Part shown: piece by piece, positions 42,712 to 52,210 of the stretch
How positions within the stretch are numbered: the first letter of the stretch is position 1
Layout: the number at the start of each line of letters is the position of its first letter
Origin: Anoxybacillus tengchongensis
GTDB lineage: Bacteria > Bacillota > Bacilli > Bacillales > Anoxybacillaceae
Direction: 5' to 3'
DNA length: 64,000 bases
Assembly: GCF_014201585.1 (NCBI RefSeq)
Contig: NZ_JACHES010000004.1
Span: forward strand, 124,001-188,000
Made by a program: the position numbers and the translations under genes
Notes under the pieces: model-generated
What the model saw: the letters and a program-made list of their open reading frames with translations, nothing else
Databases searched by the model: none
Told to the model about the DNA's origin: nothing

Positions 42712-43617
42712 TCATTCCCCCTTCAATGCTTGTGCAATCGTTTTGACGTTATAACGATACATGCCAATAAACGTTCCTTCTTCTGTTCCTTCTCGCCCAA
42801 GGGCATCTGAAAATAGTTCTCCACCGATCGAAACGTGATGACCACGTTGTCTTGCGCCCTCGACAACTGCTTCAATCGCTTTTTTCGATACGCTACTTTC
42901 AACAAATACAGCTTGAATATTTCGATCAACAATAAAGTCAACAAGCTCTTGCACATCTTTTAGCCCGTATTCAGCATCTGTGCTTAGCCCTTGTAAACCA
43001 AGCACTTCAATATCATACGCGCGGCCAAAATAGTGAAAAGCATCGTGTGCTGTAATTAAGACGCGCTGTTTTTTCGGAATGGCGTTCATCTCTTTTTTCG
43101 CTTCTTCTTTTAATTGCATAAGTTGAGATTCATATGCTTCCGCTCGTTCTTCGTATATTTGTTTATGTTTCGGATCCATTGCACTTAATTCGTCTCCTAC
43201 CATCTGTACAGCGTAACTCCATAAATCAAGGTCAAACCATATATGCGGATCATATACTCCATCTATTTCAATTAACTTCTCTTTCGGAATCTCTTCACTT
43301 ACTGCGACGACTTTTTTCGTTTTTGACATTTTCGTAAATATTTCTCCGAGTTTTCCTTCTAAATGAAGTCCATTGTAAAAAATGATGTCTGCTTGACTTA
43401 ATTTTTGAATATCTCCTTGCGTCGCTTTATACAAATGAGGATCTACCCCTGGCCCCATTAGCGCTTCCACGTGAACATATTCTCCCCCGACATGTTTAAC
43501 AAGATCAGCAATTTGCCCTGTCGTTGCGACGACATAGATGACATCTTTTTTATTCTCTTTTGTTTCGCATCCAAATAACAATAACAAAGCGGTCCATATG
43601 ATCATCCACTTTTTCAT
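42712..43617 (-). CDS. mntA: Manganese ABC transporter binding lipoprotein MntA
   Basis: A 301-residue cluster-A-I metal-binding lipoprotein (LLFGC, C17). Likely metal ligands are H61 (DPHLYKAT), H125 (DPHIWFDL), H191 (TAHDAFHYF) and D271 (LFSDALG), the TroA-type H/H/H/D set that accepts Mn or Zn. The histidine-rich loop of zinc-specific ZnuA is absent. Together with two MntR-like boxes upstream, manganese is the most likely substrate. ATG 43617 follows GGAGGAGG. Confidence 0.87.
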   Translation of the reverse strand: MKKWMIIWTALLLLFGCETKENKKDVIYVVATTGQIADLVKHVGGEYVHVEALMGPGVDPHLYKATQGDIQKLSQADIIFYNGLHLEGKLGEIFTKMSKTKKVVAVSEEIPKEKLIEIDGVYDPHIWFDLDLWSYAVQMVGDELSAMDPKHKQIYEERAEAYESQLMQLKEEAKKEMNAIPKKQRVLITAHDAFHYFGRAYDIEVLGLQGLSTDAEYGLKDVQELVDFIVDRNIQAVFVESSVSKKAIEAVVEGARQRGHHVSIGGELFSDALGREGTEEGTFIGMYRYNVKTIAQALKGE

Positions 43618-43653
43618 ATGCTTCCTCCTCCAAATTTGCATCAGGATATAAAA

Positions 43654-43669
43654 GTTTCCTTAACACAAA
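43654..43669. promoter_or_regulatory. MntR-like box 1 upstream of mntA
   Basis: On the minus strand TTTGTGTTAAGGAAAC differs from the Bacillus MntR operator TTTGCCTTAAGGAAAC at two positions. It lies 37 bases upstream of the mntA start. Confidence 0.6.
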
Positions 43670-43768
43670 ACTTAGCGAAAAAAATTTGTTTACTCGCCCA
43701 TCATATGCATTAGCATAAAACGACGTGATGTGTGGGATAAGTAAACAATGATGATTTGAGTTAAAAAA

Positions 43769-43784
43769 GTTTCTTTAAACCAAA
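43769..43784. promoter_or_regulatory. MntR-like box 2 between mntA and steT-like gene
   Basis: TTTGGTTTAAAGAAAC on the minus strand keeps the TTTG..TTAA..AAAC frame of the MntR operator with four mismatches. It is 115 bases from the first box. Confidence 0.4.
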
Positions 43785-43918
43785 TTTAGTTTTATCTTAT
43801 TCTTTTCTTTTCACGATGTCAATATTTTAATTTTCAAAAAAAGAAGTTTTTCTTCATCTCATGCTATAATAGCGATTGTTCGATATAAAAAAACATTTGT
43901 CCTTTAGGAGTGAACAGA

Positions 43919-45229
43919 ATGACAAACACACAATTGAAACGAAGCATTGGATTCATTACAGCAACAGCGATCGTCATTGGCACTGTCATCGGTTCTGGGA
44001 TTTTTATGAAACCTGCGATTGTCATCGGAGCAACGGGCAACTCAACACTTGCTCTTCTCGCTTGGGTCATTGGAGGGATTATTACATTAGCAAGCGGATT
44101 GACGATTGCAGAAGTAAGTGCAAAAATTCCTGAAACAGGCGGGTTGTATGTATATATCGAAAAAGTGTACGGACGGTTTTGGGGCTTTTTATGTGGATGG
44201 GTGCAAACGATCATTTACGGTCCTGCCGTCATCGGTGCATTAGGGTTGTATTTTGGAGCGTTATTTGCAGGGATTTTTGCACTGCCAAAGGAAAGTGAAC
44301 TTTGGATCGGAATCATCGCTGTTTTATTTTTATCTGTCATTAATATGCTCGGCTCACAATTTGGTGGAATCGTCCAAAGCGTGTTAACTGCGGCAAAGCT
44401 ATTACCTATTTTTCTTATTATTATCTTCGGAGTCGTAAAAGGAAACGTGCCGATCTTCGGTATGGATAGTGGCAGTAGCCAAGCGATCAGCATGGGGGCA
44501 GCAGTTTTAGCAACATTGTGGGCGTACGACGGATGGATGAACGTTGGATTTGTTGCTGGTGAAATGAAAAATCCGGCAAAAACGTTACCAAAAGCTATTA
44601 TCACCGGTATTCTTATTGTCATGTTTGCCTATGTGGCTGTGAATGTTGCATTGCTTCATGTCCTTCGTGCCGATGAAATTGTTGCGCTCGGTCCAAACGC
44701 AGCAAGCGAAGCAGCAACCATTTTATTTGGGGCATTCGGCGGAAAATTAATTGCTATTGGTATTTTAATTTCTATTTTCGGCTGTTTAAATGGAAAAGTT
44801 CTTACATTTCCTCGCATGCCATTGGCGATGGCAACAGATAGGTTATTTCCGTTTTCCCGTTATTTTTCTCGTATTCATCCAAAGTGGCGCACGCCTGTAT
44901 TTGCAACGTTAATGCAAATTACTATTGCGATTGTCATGATGTTACTTGGTAATGCCGATCGCTTAACGGACATTGCTATTTTTAGTGTCTTTTTATTTTA
45001 CGGCTTTGCTTTTTATGCAGTATTTTTATTACGAAAATCATCACCATCTAACGAACAATTATATCGAGTGCCACTTTATCCATTTACTCCGATCGTTGCT
45101 CTTGCCGGCACAGCATATATTATTATGAGTACGGTACTCCACGCACCGCTAGATACGTTTTTATCGATTGTTGTTACGTTATCTGGTATCCCGATATATT
45201 ATATCATTACAAAAAAGCGACAAGGATAA
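43919..45229 (+). CDS. steT: Serine/threonine exchanger-like amino acid permease (SteT-like)
   Basis: A 436-residue APC-superfamily carrier with twelve helices. IGTVIGSGIFMKPAIV in helix 1, the ISKIPETGGLYVYIEKVYG-like segment (KIPETGGLYVYI) and LWAYDGWMNVGFVAGEMKNPAK in helix 6 are LAT/SteT-type features. ATG 43919 has AGGAG eight bases upstream; a GTG three codons earlier lies too close to it. It is a single-gene unit. Substrate is inferred from family. Confidence 0.82.
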   Translation: MTNTQLKRSIGFITATAIVIGTVIGSGIFMKPAIVIGATGNSTLALLAWVIGGIITLASGLTIAEVSAKIPETGGLYVYIEKVYGRFWGFLCGWVQTIIYGPAVIGALGLYFGALFAGIFALPKESELWIGIIAVLFLSVINMLGSQFGGIVQSVLTAAKLLPIFLIIIFGVVKGNVPIFGMDSGSSQAISMGAAVLATLWAYDGWMNVGFVAGEMKNPAKTLPKAIITGILIVMFAYVAVNVALLHVLRADEIVALGPNAASEAATILFGAFGGKLIAIGILISIFGCLNGKVLTFPRMPLAMATDRLFPFSRYFSRIHPKWRTPVFATLMQITIAIVMMLLGNADRLTDIAIFSVFLFYGFAFYAVFLLRKSSPSNEQLYRVPLYPFTPIVALAGTAYIIMSTVLHAPLDTFLSIVVTLSGIPIYYIITKKRQG

Positions 45230-45245
45230 TTCTTTGTCGCTTTTT
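45214..45245. terminator. Bidirectional terminator between permease and DUF523 genes
   Basis: AAAAAGCGACAA pairs with TTGTCGCTTTTT around a short A/T loop; the permease stop codon lies inside it. Confidence 0.85.
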
Positions 45246-46213
45246 CAATAATCTCTTCCTTTTCCTGAGTCCGTCACATCAAGTAATGGCTCCGGATAAG
45301 GTTGAAAATATCGTTGTTTCAATAAATATTCGTTTTGATAGCGAATCGCCCATGAGCGAATAACTGTTGTTATACTGCTTAACGGTAGCTTGCCTACTCG
45401 ATATTTTTCTAACAACTCATGAACATACTGTTTTTCCTCACTACTTAATTCATGTTTAAAATAACCGATCATATGTTGACAAACATTAATGTTCGAATTT
45501 CGGCGTGAGCGCCGCGCAAACAACTCATATAATGTTTGTTCATATTGCAAAAATACCTCTTCTATCGGTAAACGTGCTTGGTTAGCAACAATATTTCCTA
45601 ATTTTTTCAATTTTTGTTGATGATAAGCCATAAACAAATATTTATACTCAGCGTGAAATTCAACGAGACGATGGTGTGATTTTGTCTGTTTCACCTCTCG
45701 AAACAAAGCAAGTGTAAATAACTTCGTTAAAAAATGCTCTCGAATAACGAAATTCGTTAATCGTCCCTCTTCTTCCACAGCTTTATAGCCAAACATTCGT
45801 AATACATGTTCAGCAAACATACCGCTCCCTTTTCCTGCGGCAGGTCCTTTTTGCTTGCTACTGTATATTTTGACGTCTTTTATCCCGCATGACGGTGACC
45901 GACTTTTTAAAATAAAGCCATCTACATCTAACAATTGGTTTAAAAATAAAAAAGAAAACTCATTCATTTGCTCGGTAATATCCATTCCAGTTGACGGCTG
46001 AACGAGCCGAACATTTTCTCCATCTTTAACGAGTCGGATTGTCTCTCGTGGCGTACCAAGTCCGATTCGCACCTCTGGACATACAGGAATAAATTGAACA
46101 AATGGCCATAGTTTGTGGACGACTTCATCATTCAGTTGATCACCGTTATATCGACAAGGAGAAAAACCAAGACATTCACTTACAACGACAATTGGTTTCG
46201 CATAATGCCACAT
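45245..46213 (-). CDS. DUF523/DUF1722 two-domain protein
   Basis: A 322-residue protein. The N-terminal DUF523 domain has four conserved cysteines in CLGFSPCRYNG, PVCPEVRIGLGTPR and SRSPSCGIKD, a pattern that could hold an iron-sulfur cluster. The C-terminal DUF1722 (YbgA-like) domain begins near 170 with FVIREHFLTKLFTLALFRE and contains HAEYKYLFMAYHQQ. The fusion is common in bacteria; a link to tRNA 2-thiouridine desulfuration has been reported for DUF523-type proteins, which I recall without certainty. GTG 46216 is an alternative start. Confidence 0.82.
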   Translation of the reverse strand: MWHYAKPIVVVSECLGFSPCRYNGDQLNDEVVHKLWPFVQFIPVCPEVRIGLGTPRETIRLVKDGENVRLVQPSTGMDITEQMNEFSFLFLNQLLDVDGFILKSRSPSCGIKDVKIYSSKQKGPAAGKGSGMFAEHVLRMFGYKAVEEEGRLTNFVIREHFLTKLFTLALFREVKQTKSHHRLVEFHAEYKYLFMAYHQQKLKKLGNIVANQARLPIEEVFLQYEQTLYELFARRSRRNSNINVCQHMIGYFKHELSSEEKQYVHELLEKYRVGKLPLSSITTVIRSWAIRYQNEYLLKQRYFQPYPEPLLDVTDSGKGRDY

Positions 46214-46573
46214 CACCCGTCTCTCCTTTACTTATTTTTGCTTATCATATCGCATAAGAAAAAAAAATACACGCATCAATGTGCAAAGAAAAACGAAAAA
46301 TTTCGAATTTGAACGTTTATACAAAAAAATGATTGATTATATATCAATTTTGTTTTATTATGCTTTATGTTGTTTATTTTACAATAAAACGATTGTTATT
46401 GATGCATATTTTTGTATTTGTATAAAGATCTAGTTTTATATTTATGCACATATGAATATTTGTTTAGATTTCTGAATCATTTTGTTATATTGACTATTTT
46501 TATTTTTATATTACGATAGTAGTAATGTTATGTATCCGTTTTCAAAACATAAAATGGAAGGTGGTTTCAGAAG
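46214..46573. other. 360-base A/T-rich intergenic region upstream of yjiH
   Basis: Very A/T-rich, with no open frame of note. A possible promoter for yjiH is TTGACT near 46490 followed after 16 bases by TACGAT. Several ACAATAAAAC/TATTTTAC-type short repeats are present but no clear riboswitch fold or operator. The long leader suggests regulation of yjiH that I cannot identify. Confidence 0.5.
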
Positions 46574-47938
46574 ATGAATGTTGCACAAAAACATACTCAA
46601 CGACGTCGCTTATCTGACGTACTTAAGTTTCTCGTCCCATCGCTTATTGGTGTATTTTTGTTTATGATTCCTGTTCCTTATGAAGGTGAAATGACGATTC
46701 CTGTAGCCATTCTAGCAAAATGGGTAGAAGGAAACTTTAGCTCAGCCATTCCAACGATTTCCGTTTTATTTATGTTTATCGCTACCATGGGCACGATCAT
46801 TGCCAAAATCGCTTATCCTTCTTTCATAATGAACAGCCCATTTCTTCGTCGTTTATTTGATGTCAATGGTCTATTTGTTACCGCTCGCATAGTTGGAACG
46901 ATTTTAGGAGCGATGACGTTATGGAAAATCGGTCCAGAATGGGTATGGTCAGAAAATACAGGTGCGTTGCTATTGTACAGCTTAATTCCTATTTTGTTTT
47001 CTGTCTTTTTGTTTGCTGGCTTGTTTTTGCCTTTACTTTTAGATTTCGGCTTACTCGAATTATGCGGTGCACTTTTAACGAAAATTATGCGCCCGGTATT
47101 TAAACTGCCTGGCCGCTCGTCCATTGACTGTATTGCTTCTTGGTTAGGGGATGGAACAATCGGCGTATTATTAACGAATAAGCAGTATGAAGATGGCTTT
47201 TACACAAAGCGGGAAGCGGCAGTAATCGGAACAACCTTTTCTGTTGTATCAATTACATTTAGTATCGTTGTTATCACGTATATGAAACTTGAACATATGT
47301 TTGGTGCGTACTATTTTACGATCGTTGTTGCTGGTCTTGTAGCAGCGATCATTATGCCACGCATCCCTCCATTATCAAAAAAGCCAGACACATATTACCA
47401 TGAACATCACGTACCAGTTGATGAAACAATACCAGCTGGGTACACACCTTTTCAATGGGGATTAAAACAAGCGGTGGAAGTCGCACAACGCAATAGCAAT
47501 ATAGGAAAACTATTGAAAAACGGTGTACAAACGGTTATCGATATGTGGTTAGGTGTCTTACCGGTCGTTATGGCCATTGGAACGGTCGCATTAATCATTG
47601 CTGAAACAACACCGGTGTTTGAATGGCTTGGTAAACCGTTTGTACCAATCTTGACTCTCCTACAAGTGCCAGAAGCATCAGCGGCTGCACAAACGATGGT
47701 CGTCGGCTTCGCAGATATGTTTTTACCAGCTATTATCGGTAGTGGCATTGAAAGCGAATTTACTCGCTTCGTTATCGCTTGTGTTTCTGTCACACAACTG
47801 ATTTATATGTCTGAAGTAGGCGGATTACTTCTTGCATCAAAATTACCAATTACGTTTAAGGATTTAGTTGTCATTTTCCTTCTTCGTACACTCATTACAT
47901 TGCCTATTATCGTTTTCATTGCACACTTTATCTTTTAA
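46574..47938 (+). CDS. yjiH: YjiH-family membrane protein (nucleoside-recognition/Gate domains)
   Basis: A 454-residue polytopic protein with about ten helices. Gate-domain features are seen twice, LPLLLDFGLLELCGALLTKIMRPVFKLPG-like (cited in part: GLLELCGALLTKIMRP, SSIDCIASWLGDGTIG) and VVGFADMFLPAIIGSGIESEFTRF. The family is widespread and of unknown transport substrate. AAGGTGG lies nine bases before the ATG. Single gene with its own terminator. Confidence 0.83.
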   Translation: MNVAQKHTQRRRLSDVLKFLVPSLIGVFLFMIPVPYEGEMTIPVAILAKWVEGNFSSAIPTISVLFMFIATMGTIIAKIAYPSFIMNSPFLRRLFDVNGLFVTARIVGTILGAMTLWKIGPEWVWSENTGALLLYSLIPILFSVFLFAGLFLPLLLDFGLLELCGALLTKIMRPVFKLPGRSSIDCIASWLGDGTIGVLLTNKQYEDGFYTKREAAVIGTTFSVVSITFSIVVITYMKLEHMFGAYYFTIVVAGLVAAIIMPRIPPLSKKPDTYYHEHHVPVDETIPAGYTPFQWGLKQAVEVAQRNSNIGKLLKNGVQTVIDMWLGVLPVVMAIGTVALIIAETTPVFEWLGKPFVPILTLLQVPEASAAAQTMVVGFADMFLPAIIGSGIESEFTRFVIACVSVTQLIYMSEVGGLLLASKLPITFKDLVVIFLLRTLITLPIIVFIAHFIF

Positions 47939-47941
47939 TGC

Positions 47942-47968
47942 AAAAAGGGCGATTGTCTCGCCCTTTTT
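47942..47968 (+). terminator. Terminator of yjiH
   Basis: A perfect eleven-base stem AAAAAGGGCGA with TCGCCCTTTTT, loop TTGTC. Confidence 0.9.
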
Positions 47969-48035
47969 GTCTTTTTCTAATATTCGTCCAACCCAATACA
48001 TATATTCCACCATAGTATAAAGGGAGGTGAAGTAT

Positions 48036-48632
48036 ATGTTTAAAAAACATATCGGGAAAACAATCGGATTATTCATTAGCCAACTTGTCTTATTTTCGGA
48101 AGCAATAGCCATGAGCGATACGATTGATTTAACACAACTACATGGAACAGAGTTATATGTTGTCATTGGTTTTTATGTGTTTCAAACGATTATTGGCATT
48201 TATTTTGGTAATCGCTATGACAGAAAAGTTTGCGTAAAAGATTTAATATATCAATTAAAAACCAAAGACTTTGCTACAAGTACATTTGAAAAAATCGCTG
48301 CATTAGTTGATCGCGATCCAGATAGTCGCTTAACGATTTACTTACTTCAAACAAAAACAGATAGTCATCCTCAACAACAAACCGCATTTGAACAGCTATT
48401 AGTTGAAGAAACTCGAAAAAGCGATATCGTAGCTAAATGGTCAAACGATCAATACTTAATTATCGCTGTCGAAAACGGTGCGAAACCATCTACAATGATT
48501 GAGCGGATTAAAAAAAATAGTCCCATATCTTTTCTCGCTGGCTATGCCACATATCCAGTCGAAGGAGAACAATTGCAACAGCTTTTACAAGTGGCAAAAG
48601 AGCGTATGTATGCTACACGTACGACAAAATAA
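48036..48632 (+). CDS. Two-helix membrane protein with degenerate GGDEF domain
   Basis: A 198-residue protein. Two membrane helices (about 9-26 and 41-60) are followed by a domain that aligns by eye with GGDEF: a FEKIAALVDRD helix, an IYLLQTKTD strand, RKSDIVAKWSNDQYLIIAV in place of the R-x-D-x-V-A-R-x-G-G-D-E-F hairpin, and a C-terminal AKERMYATR. The catalytic GG(D/E)EF residues are replaced by SNDQY, so it should not make c-di-GMP; a binding or scaffold role is possible. ATG 48036 with GGAGG eight bases upstream. Confidence 0.7.
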   Translation: MFKKHIGKTIGLFISQLVLFSEAIAMSDTIDLTQLHGTELYVVIGFYVFQTIIGIYFGNRYDRKVCVKDLIYQLKTKDFATSTFEKIAALVDRDPDSRLTIYLLQTKTDSHPQQQTAFEQLLVEETRKSDIVAKWSNDQYLIIAVENGAKPSTMIERIKKNSPISFLAGYATYPVEGEQLQQLLQVAKERMYATRTTK

Positions 48633-48755
48633 GCTAATGCTGAAAATGTTTTGTCGAATCATGATATGATGATGTTAAAGGTTAAAGGCATTTCCACGCG
48701 GTCCTCTTTGTCACTTTTCTTTTGGACATGTCATACATTTTCATATAAAAGAGCT

Positions 48756-49128
48756 GTGAACAAGCATACCAGAACAGCTTCTCCTCCAACTCGTTAACCT
48801 CGTTCAAAACGTATCCGAAAACGTGCAATGGATCGAGCAAAAGTTTCAAACAATGAAACAGGAAATTATTGAATTAAAAACAAAAGTGAATAAGCAAAAT
48901 GAAGATATTCCTTGATTGAAAGAACAAATGAAAGAAAATACCGCAATGATCAAAGCTGTTCGGAACAATCAGCTACAACAACGGCGTATTCACGATGCAG
49001 TGCGACACGAAATTGCTCACATCCGCGGAGAAATGGCCACAAAACAAGATATCGCCTACATCCATGAACGACCTGATTACCGACTCGGGCGCACCGTACG
49101 CACAGAGGGAGATCTGTATATGTTATAA
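48756..49128 (+). pseudogene. Decayed small coiled-coil protein gene
   Basis: A continuous coding-like stretch starts IPEQLLLQLVNLVQNVSENV in one frame, runs through a heptad-rich helix (EQKFQTMKQEIIELKTKV), meets an in-frame TGA at 48913, then resumes with LKEQMKENTAMIKAVRNNQL and MATKQDIAYIHERPD. The plausible start (GTG 48756 after AAAAGAGCT) is out of frame with the rest, and the C-terminus diverges after IHERPD. At least one frameshift and one stop therefore break it. Intact relatives appear to be small DUF-type coiled-coil proteins with an ATKQDI motif; function unknown. Confidence 0.6.
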
Positions 49129-49132
49129 CGAT

Positions 49133-49168
49133 AAAAGCGTCGTTCCACGTTGTGGGAACGACGCTTTT
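49133..49168. terminator. Bidirectional terminator downstream of trpB
   Basis: AAAAGCGTCGTTCC pairs perfectly with GGAACGACGCTTTT around an eight-base loop, directly after the trpB stop. Confidence 0.9.
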
Positions 49169-49173
49169 TATGA

Positions 49174-50337
49174 CTAACCTTTTAACATATGAAATACTTG
49201 CTCGACATCTTTATCTCCGCGACCTGATAAGTTTACGATAATGATTTGATCGCGATCGAGCGTCGGAGCTAGTTTCATGGCGTACGCAACTGCGTGAGCA
49301 CTTTCTAGCGCAGGAATGATCCCTTCCGTTTTTGAAAGTGTTTGAAATGCTTCTAATACTTCATCGTTTGTGACTGTATAATATTCTGCCCGACCAGACG
49401 TTTTTAAAAAGCTATGTTCCGGTCCGATTCCTGGATAATCGAGCCCAGCAGCAATTGAATATGTTGGTTGCGGATTTCCTTCTTCATCAAGCAAAACGAG
49501 GCATTTAAAGCCGTGAATAATCGCTGGGACACCTTTTGTCAACGTTGCCGCTTGCTCTGGTTCGACTCCGATTAAACGTACACTCGGTTCGTCGATATAA
49601 TGTGCAAAAGCACCAATCGCATTGCTACCACCACCCGCACAAGCGATCACAACATCAGGCAAACGTCCTTCTTTTTCAATCATTTGTCGCTTACTTTCTT
49701 CACTAATGACAGATTGGAAATGTTTTACGATCGTCGGATACGGATGTGGCCCAACAGCTGAACCAAGCAAATAAAATGTATGTTCATAATTTTGGACATA
49801 GTCATTTAACGCTTCATCGACTGCATCTTTTAATCTTCCTTGCCCTTTTGCTACAGGAACAACTTTCGCCCCTAACAACTCCATTCGAAAAACGTTCAGC
49901 GCTTGCCTTCTCGTATCTTCTTCCCCCATATAAATGACACAATCCATTCCAAACATCGCACAAGCTGTCGCTGTCGCTACACCATGCTGTCCAGCTCCTG
50001 TTTCAGCAATGATACGTTTGGCTCCCATTCTTTTCGCTAATAAAATTTGCCCGATGACGTTGTTAATTTTATGAGAACCGGTATGGTTTAAATCTTCTCG
50101 TTTTAAATAAATCTTCGCTCCACCAAGCTCCTCAGTCAACCTTGAGGCAAATGTAAGCGAACTTTCACGCCCCACATATTCTTTTAAATAAAACGTAAAC
50201 TCTTCATGGAATGTGGGATCATCTTTGCACTTTAAAAACTGCGCTTCTAAATAGTCTAACGCTTCCTGCAACGCCGGCGGTACGAAACTTCCGCCAAACT
50301 CTCCAAAATACCCTCTTCTCTGCTCAACTACACTCAT
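49174..50337 (-). CDS. trpB: Tryptophan synthase beta chain, stand-alone
   Basis: A 387-residue PLP enzyme joining indole and serine. PLP lysine K90 is in [10 protein letters not shown]; the phosphate loop [10 protein letters not shown] and the catalytic glutamate region [13 protein letters not shown] are intact. Length and motifs fit TrpB1, the form that pairs with TrpA, rather than TrpB2. Yet no trpA or other trp gene is adjacent, and it has its own terminator. It may be a second copy, or the trp operon may be split in this organism. GAGGGG precedes the ATG. Confidence 0.9.
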   Translation of the reverse strand: MSVVEQRRGYFGEFGGSFVPPALQEALDYLEAQFLKCKDDPTFHEEFTFYLKEYVGRESSLTFASRLTEELGGAKIYLKREDLNHTGSHKINNVIGQILLAKRMGAKRIIAETGAGQHGVATATACAMFGMDCVIYMGEEDTRRQALNVFRMELLGAKVVPVAKGQGRLKDAVDEALNDYVQNYEHTFYLLGSAVGPHPYPTIVKHFQSVISEESKRQMIEKEGRLPDVVIACAGGGSNAIGAFAHYIDEPSVRLIGVEPEQAATLTKGVPAIIHGFKCLVLLDEEGNPQPTYSIAAGLDYPGIGPEHSFLKTSGRAEYYTVTNDEVLEAFQTLSKTEGIIPALESAHAVAYAMKLAPTLDRDQIIIVNLSGRGDKDVEQVFHMLKG

Positions 50338-50416
50338 CTTCTTTCCCCTCTCTATTTTTCAAATTTACTACAAGCATACTCATCTTTTTGTTGAAAGTCA
50401 ATGAATATTCAGAATT

Positions 50417-51343
50417 TTATTTTCGTACCTTTTCTAAAAATGCTAACATTTTATGAATATATTCCTCTTTATACATGTCAAAACTTTTCACATGTTTCGC
50501 TTTTTCGGTGAGCCAAAGTTCAAATACGTCCGGATGTTTGTTGTACATGTTTACGCTTTCTTTGTATGGAATGGACGGATCGGCTTTACTATGAATAAAT
50601 AAAATCGGGCGTGGGGCAATTGCATCGACCGCTTTGATCGGCACCGACTCCGCTGGGTCTAAATCGGTAATCATCGGAATAAGGGTAATGATTAAATACG
50701 TAAACGGCACGTTCGGCAAGTTTGTCCATACAGGCATATATGTCCGCAAATATCCTTCTAAATCGCTAAACGGACTGTCCGCAATAACCGCCTTCACATC
50801 TTTATCCATTCCCGCGGCTAAAATCGACGTTACTGCTCCCATGGAAACTCCATACAGAACAATCGGTTCGGAGTAGTGTTGTTTCGCATATTCAATCACA
50901 CCAAGCAAATCATATTTTTCTTTCGCGCCAATCGTTGTCATATCTCCTTCTGATTCGCCGCTTGCGCGAAAATCAAACATAATGACGCGATATCCTTCGT
51001 CTGTTAGTGCTTTAGCAATTGGCAAAAACGGCACGTTCGGCTCGTAGCGATTGCCGCCATAACCGTGCGAAAAAATAACGGTCATTTTCGCTCGTTTTGT
51101 CGGCTCGATCACCCAACCTTTCAGCTTCAATCCGCCATCTTTGCTTATAAACGTAACATTGTCATAAGCCATACCGTAAGCTGCTGGCGTTTCTACGACC
51201 GCTTTTCGCTCTTTATGCGTCAAATTCCAGCCGACGTAAATCGAAATGGCAACACACGCAATCGCCGCAAGTAACAACACACCAATAAACGATGGTACAA
51301 GCCACTTTTTTGTCTTACGTTGCCTTTCTACCTGTATTTGCAT
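50417..51343 (-). CDS. Membrane-anchored alpha/beta hydrolase
   Basis: A 308-residue protein with one N-terminal helix (about 17-38) and an extracellular-facing alpha/beta hydrolase domain. FSHGYGGNRYE forms the oxyanion region; catalytic residues are serine in YGVSMGAV, aspartate in HSKADPSIP and histidine in AKHVKSF. It resembles YqkD-type hydrolases of unknown substrate. ATG 51343 follows GAGAGGTGAGGA; the gene is monocistronic. Confidence 0.85.
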   Translation of the reverse strand: MQIQVERQRKTKKWLVPSFIGVLLLAAIACVAISIYVGWNLTHKERKAVVETPAAYGMAYDNVTFISKDGGLKLKGWVIEPTKRAKMTVIFSHGYGGNRYEPNVPFLPIAKALTDEGYRVIMFDFRASGESEGDMTTIGAKEKYDLLGVIEYAKQHYSEPIVLYGVSMGAVTSILAAGMDKDVKAVIADSPFSDLEGYLRTYMPVWTNLPNVPFTYLIITLIPMITDLDPAESVPIKAVDAIAPRPILFIHSKADPSIPYKESVNMYNKHPDVFELWLTEKAKHVKSFDMYKEEYIHKMLAFLEKVRK

Positions 51344-51466
51344 CGTCCTCACCTCTCTTTTTTTTCCATTATATCGCGAGCAAAAACAATAATGAATAAA
51401 AATGTACGATATGTATGTATATGTGGTAGAATAAATAAAATGTCTTTAACGAAAGGAATGAAATCA

Positions 51467-52105
51467 TTGGCTTTTACGCACACATTTACGAAAGAAGAAG
51501 AAATCGTTCATGCGATTACTCATGGGGTTGGAGCGGTATTTAGCATTGTAGCGCTCGTTGTGCTTACCGTTTTTGCATCACTAAACGGAAACGCATGGCA
51601 CGTTGTGAGCGTTGCGCTGTTTGGTAGCACGATGCTTCTCTTGTATTTGTCGTCGACAATTGTGCACGCGTTGCCGGAAGGACGCTGGAAACGGTTGTTT
51701 GAAATTTTCGACCATTCGGCGATTTACTTTTTTATCGCAGGTACGTATACGCCGTTTTTATTTTTAGCAGTGAAAGGTGCGATTGGTTGGACGTTATTTG
51801 GCATCGTCTGGGGTCTGGCATTTGTCGGGACAGTATTTAAATGCTTTTTCGTCAATCGCTTTTTATATACATCGACAATCATTTATGTGGTGATGGGCTG
51901 GTTGGTTGTGTTTGCATGGAAACCGCTCATTTCTAGCCTTTCGTTGGAAGGTGTCGTCTATTTAGTCATTGGTGGGATTTTATACACGATCGGTGCAATT
52001 TTTTACGTATGGCGAGGATTTAAATTTCACCATGCGGTTTGGCACTTGTTTGTATTAGGGGGAACTGTTGCTCATTTTTTAGCGGTGTTTGTTTTGCTCA
52101 ATTAA
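51467..52105 (+). CDS. Hemolysin III / YplQ-family membrane protein
   Basis: A 212-residue seven-helix protein of the PAQR-like hemolysin III family. EEIVHAITHGVGAVFSIVAL starts the domain; conserved histidines are seen in IFDHSAIYFFIAGTYTPFL and FHHAVWHLFVLGG and form a putative metal site. TTG 51467 fits family length and has GAAAGGA nine bases upstream; ATG 51446 and 51464 are in frame but poorly spaced. The haemolytic role is not established for most members. Confidence 0.82.
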   Translation: MAFTHTFTKEEEIVHAITHGVGAVFSIVALVVLTVFASLNGNAWHVVSVALFGSTMLLLYLSSTIVHALPEGRWKRLFEIFDHSAIYFFIAGTYTPFLFLAVKGAIGWTLFGIVWGLAFVGTVFKCFFVNRFLYTSTIIYVVMGWLVVFAWKPLISSLSLEGVVYLVIGGILYTIGAIFYVWRGFKFHHAVWHLFVLGGTVAHFLAVFVLLN

Positions 52106-52210
52106 AGAAAAAAGAATGAATGATCACCTATCCTTGTTATATAGATGTACTTTGTAGCTTTAATCTGAGCAATCATGATTTTTTCGATTCTCGAGCAATC
52201 GAACAACACC

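Noticed and set aside
46214-46573. Possible riboswitch in the long yjiH leader
   Set aside because: The region is A/T-rich with no conserved core or terminator-type hairpin before the start codon.
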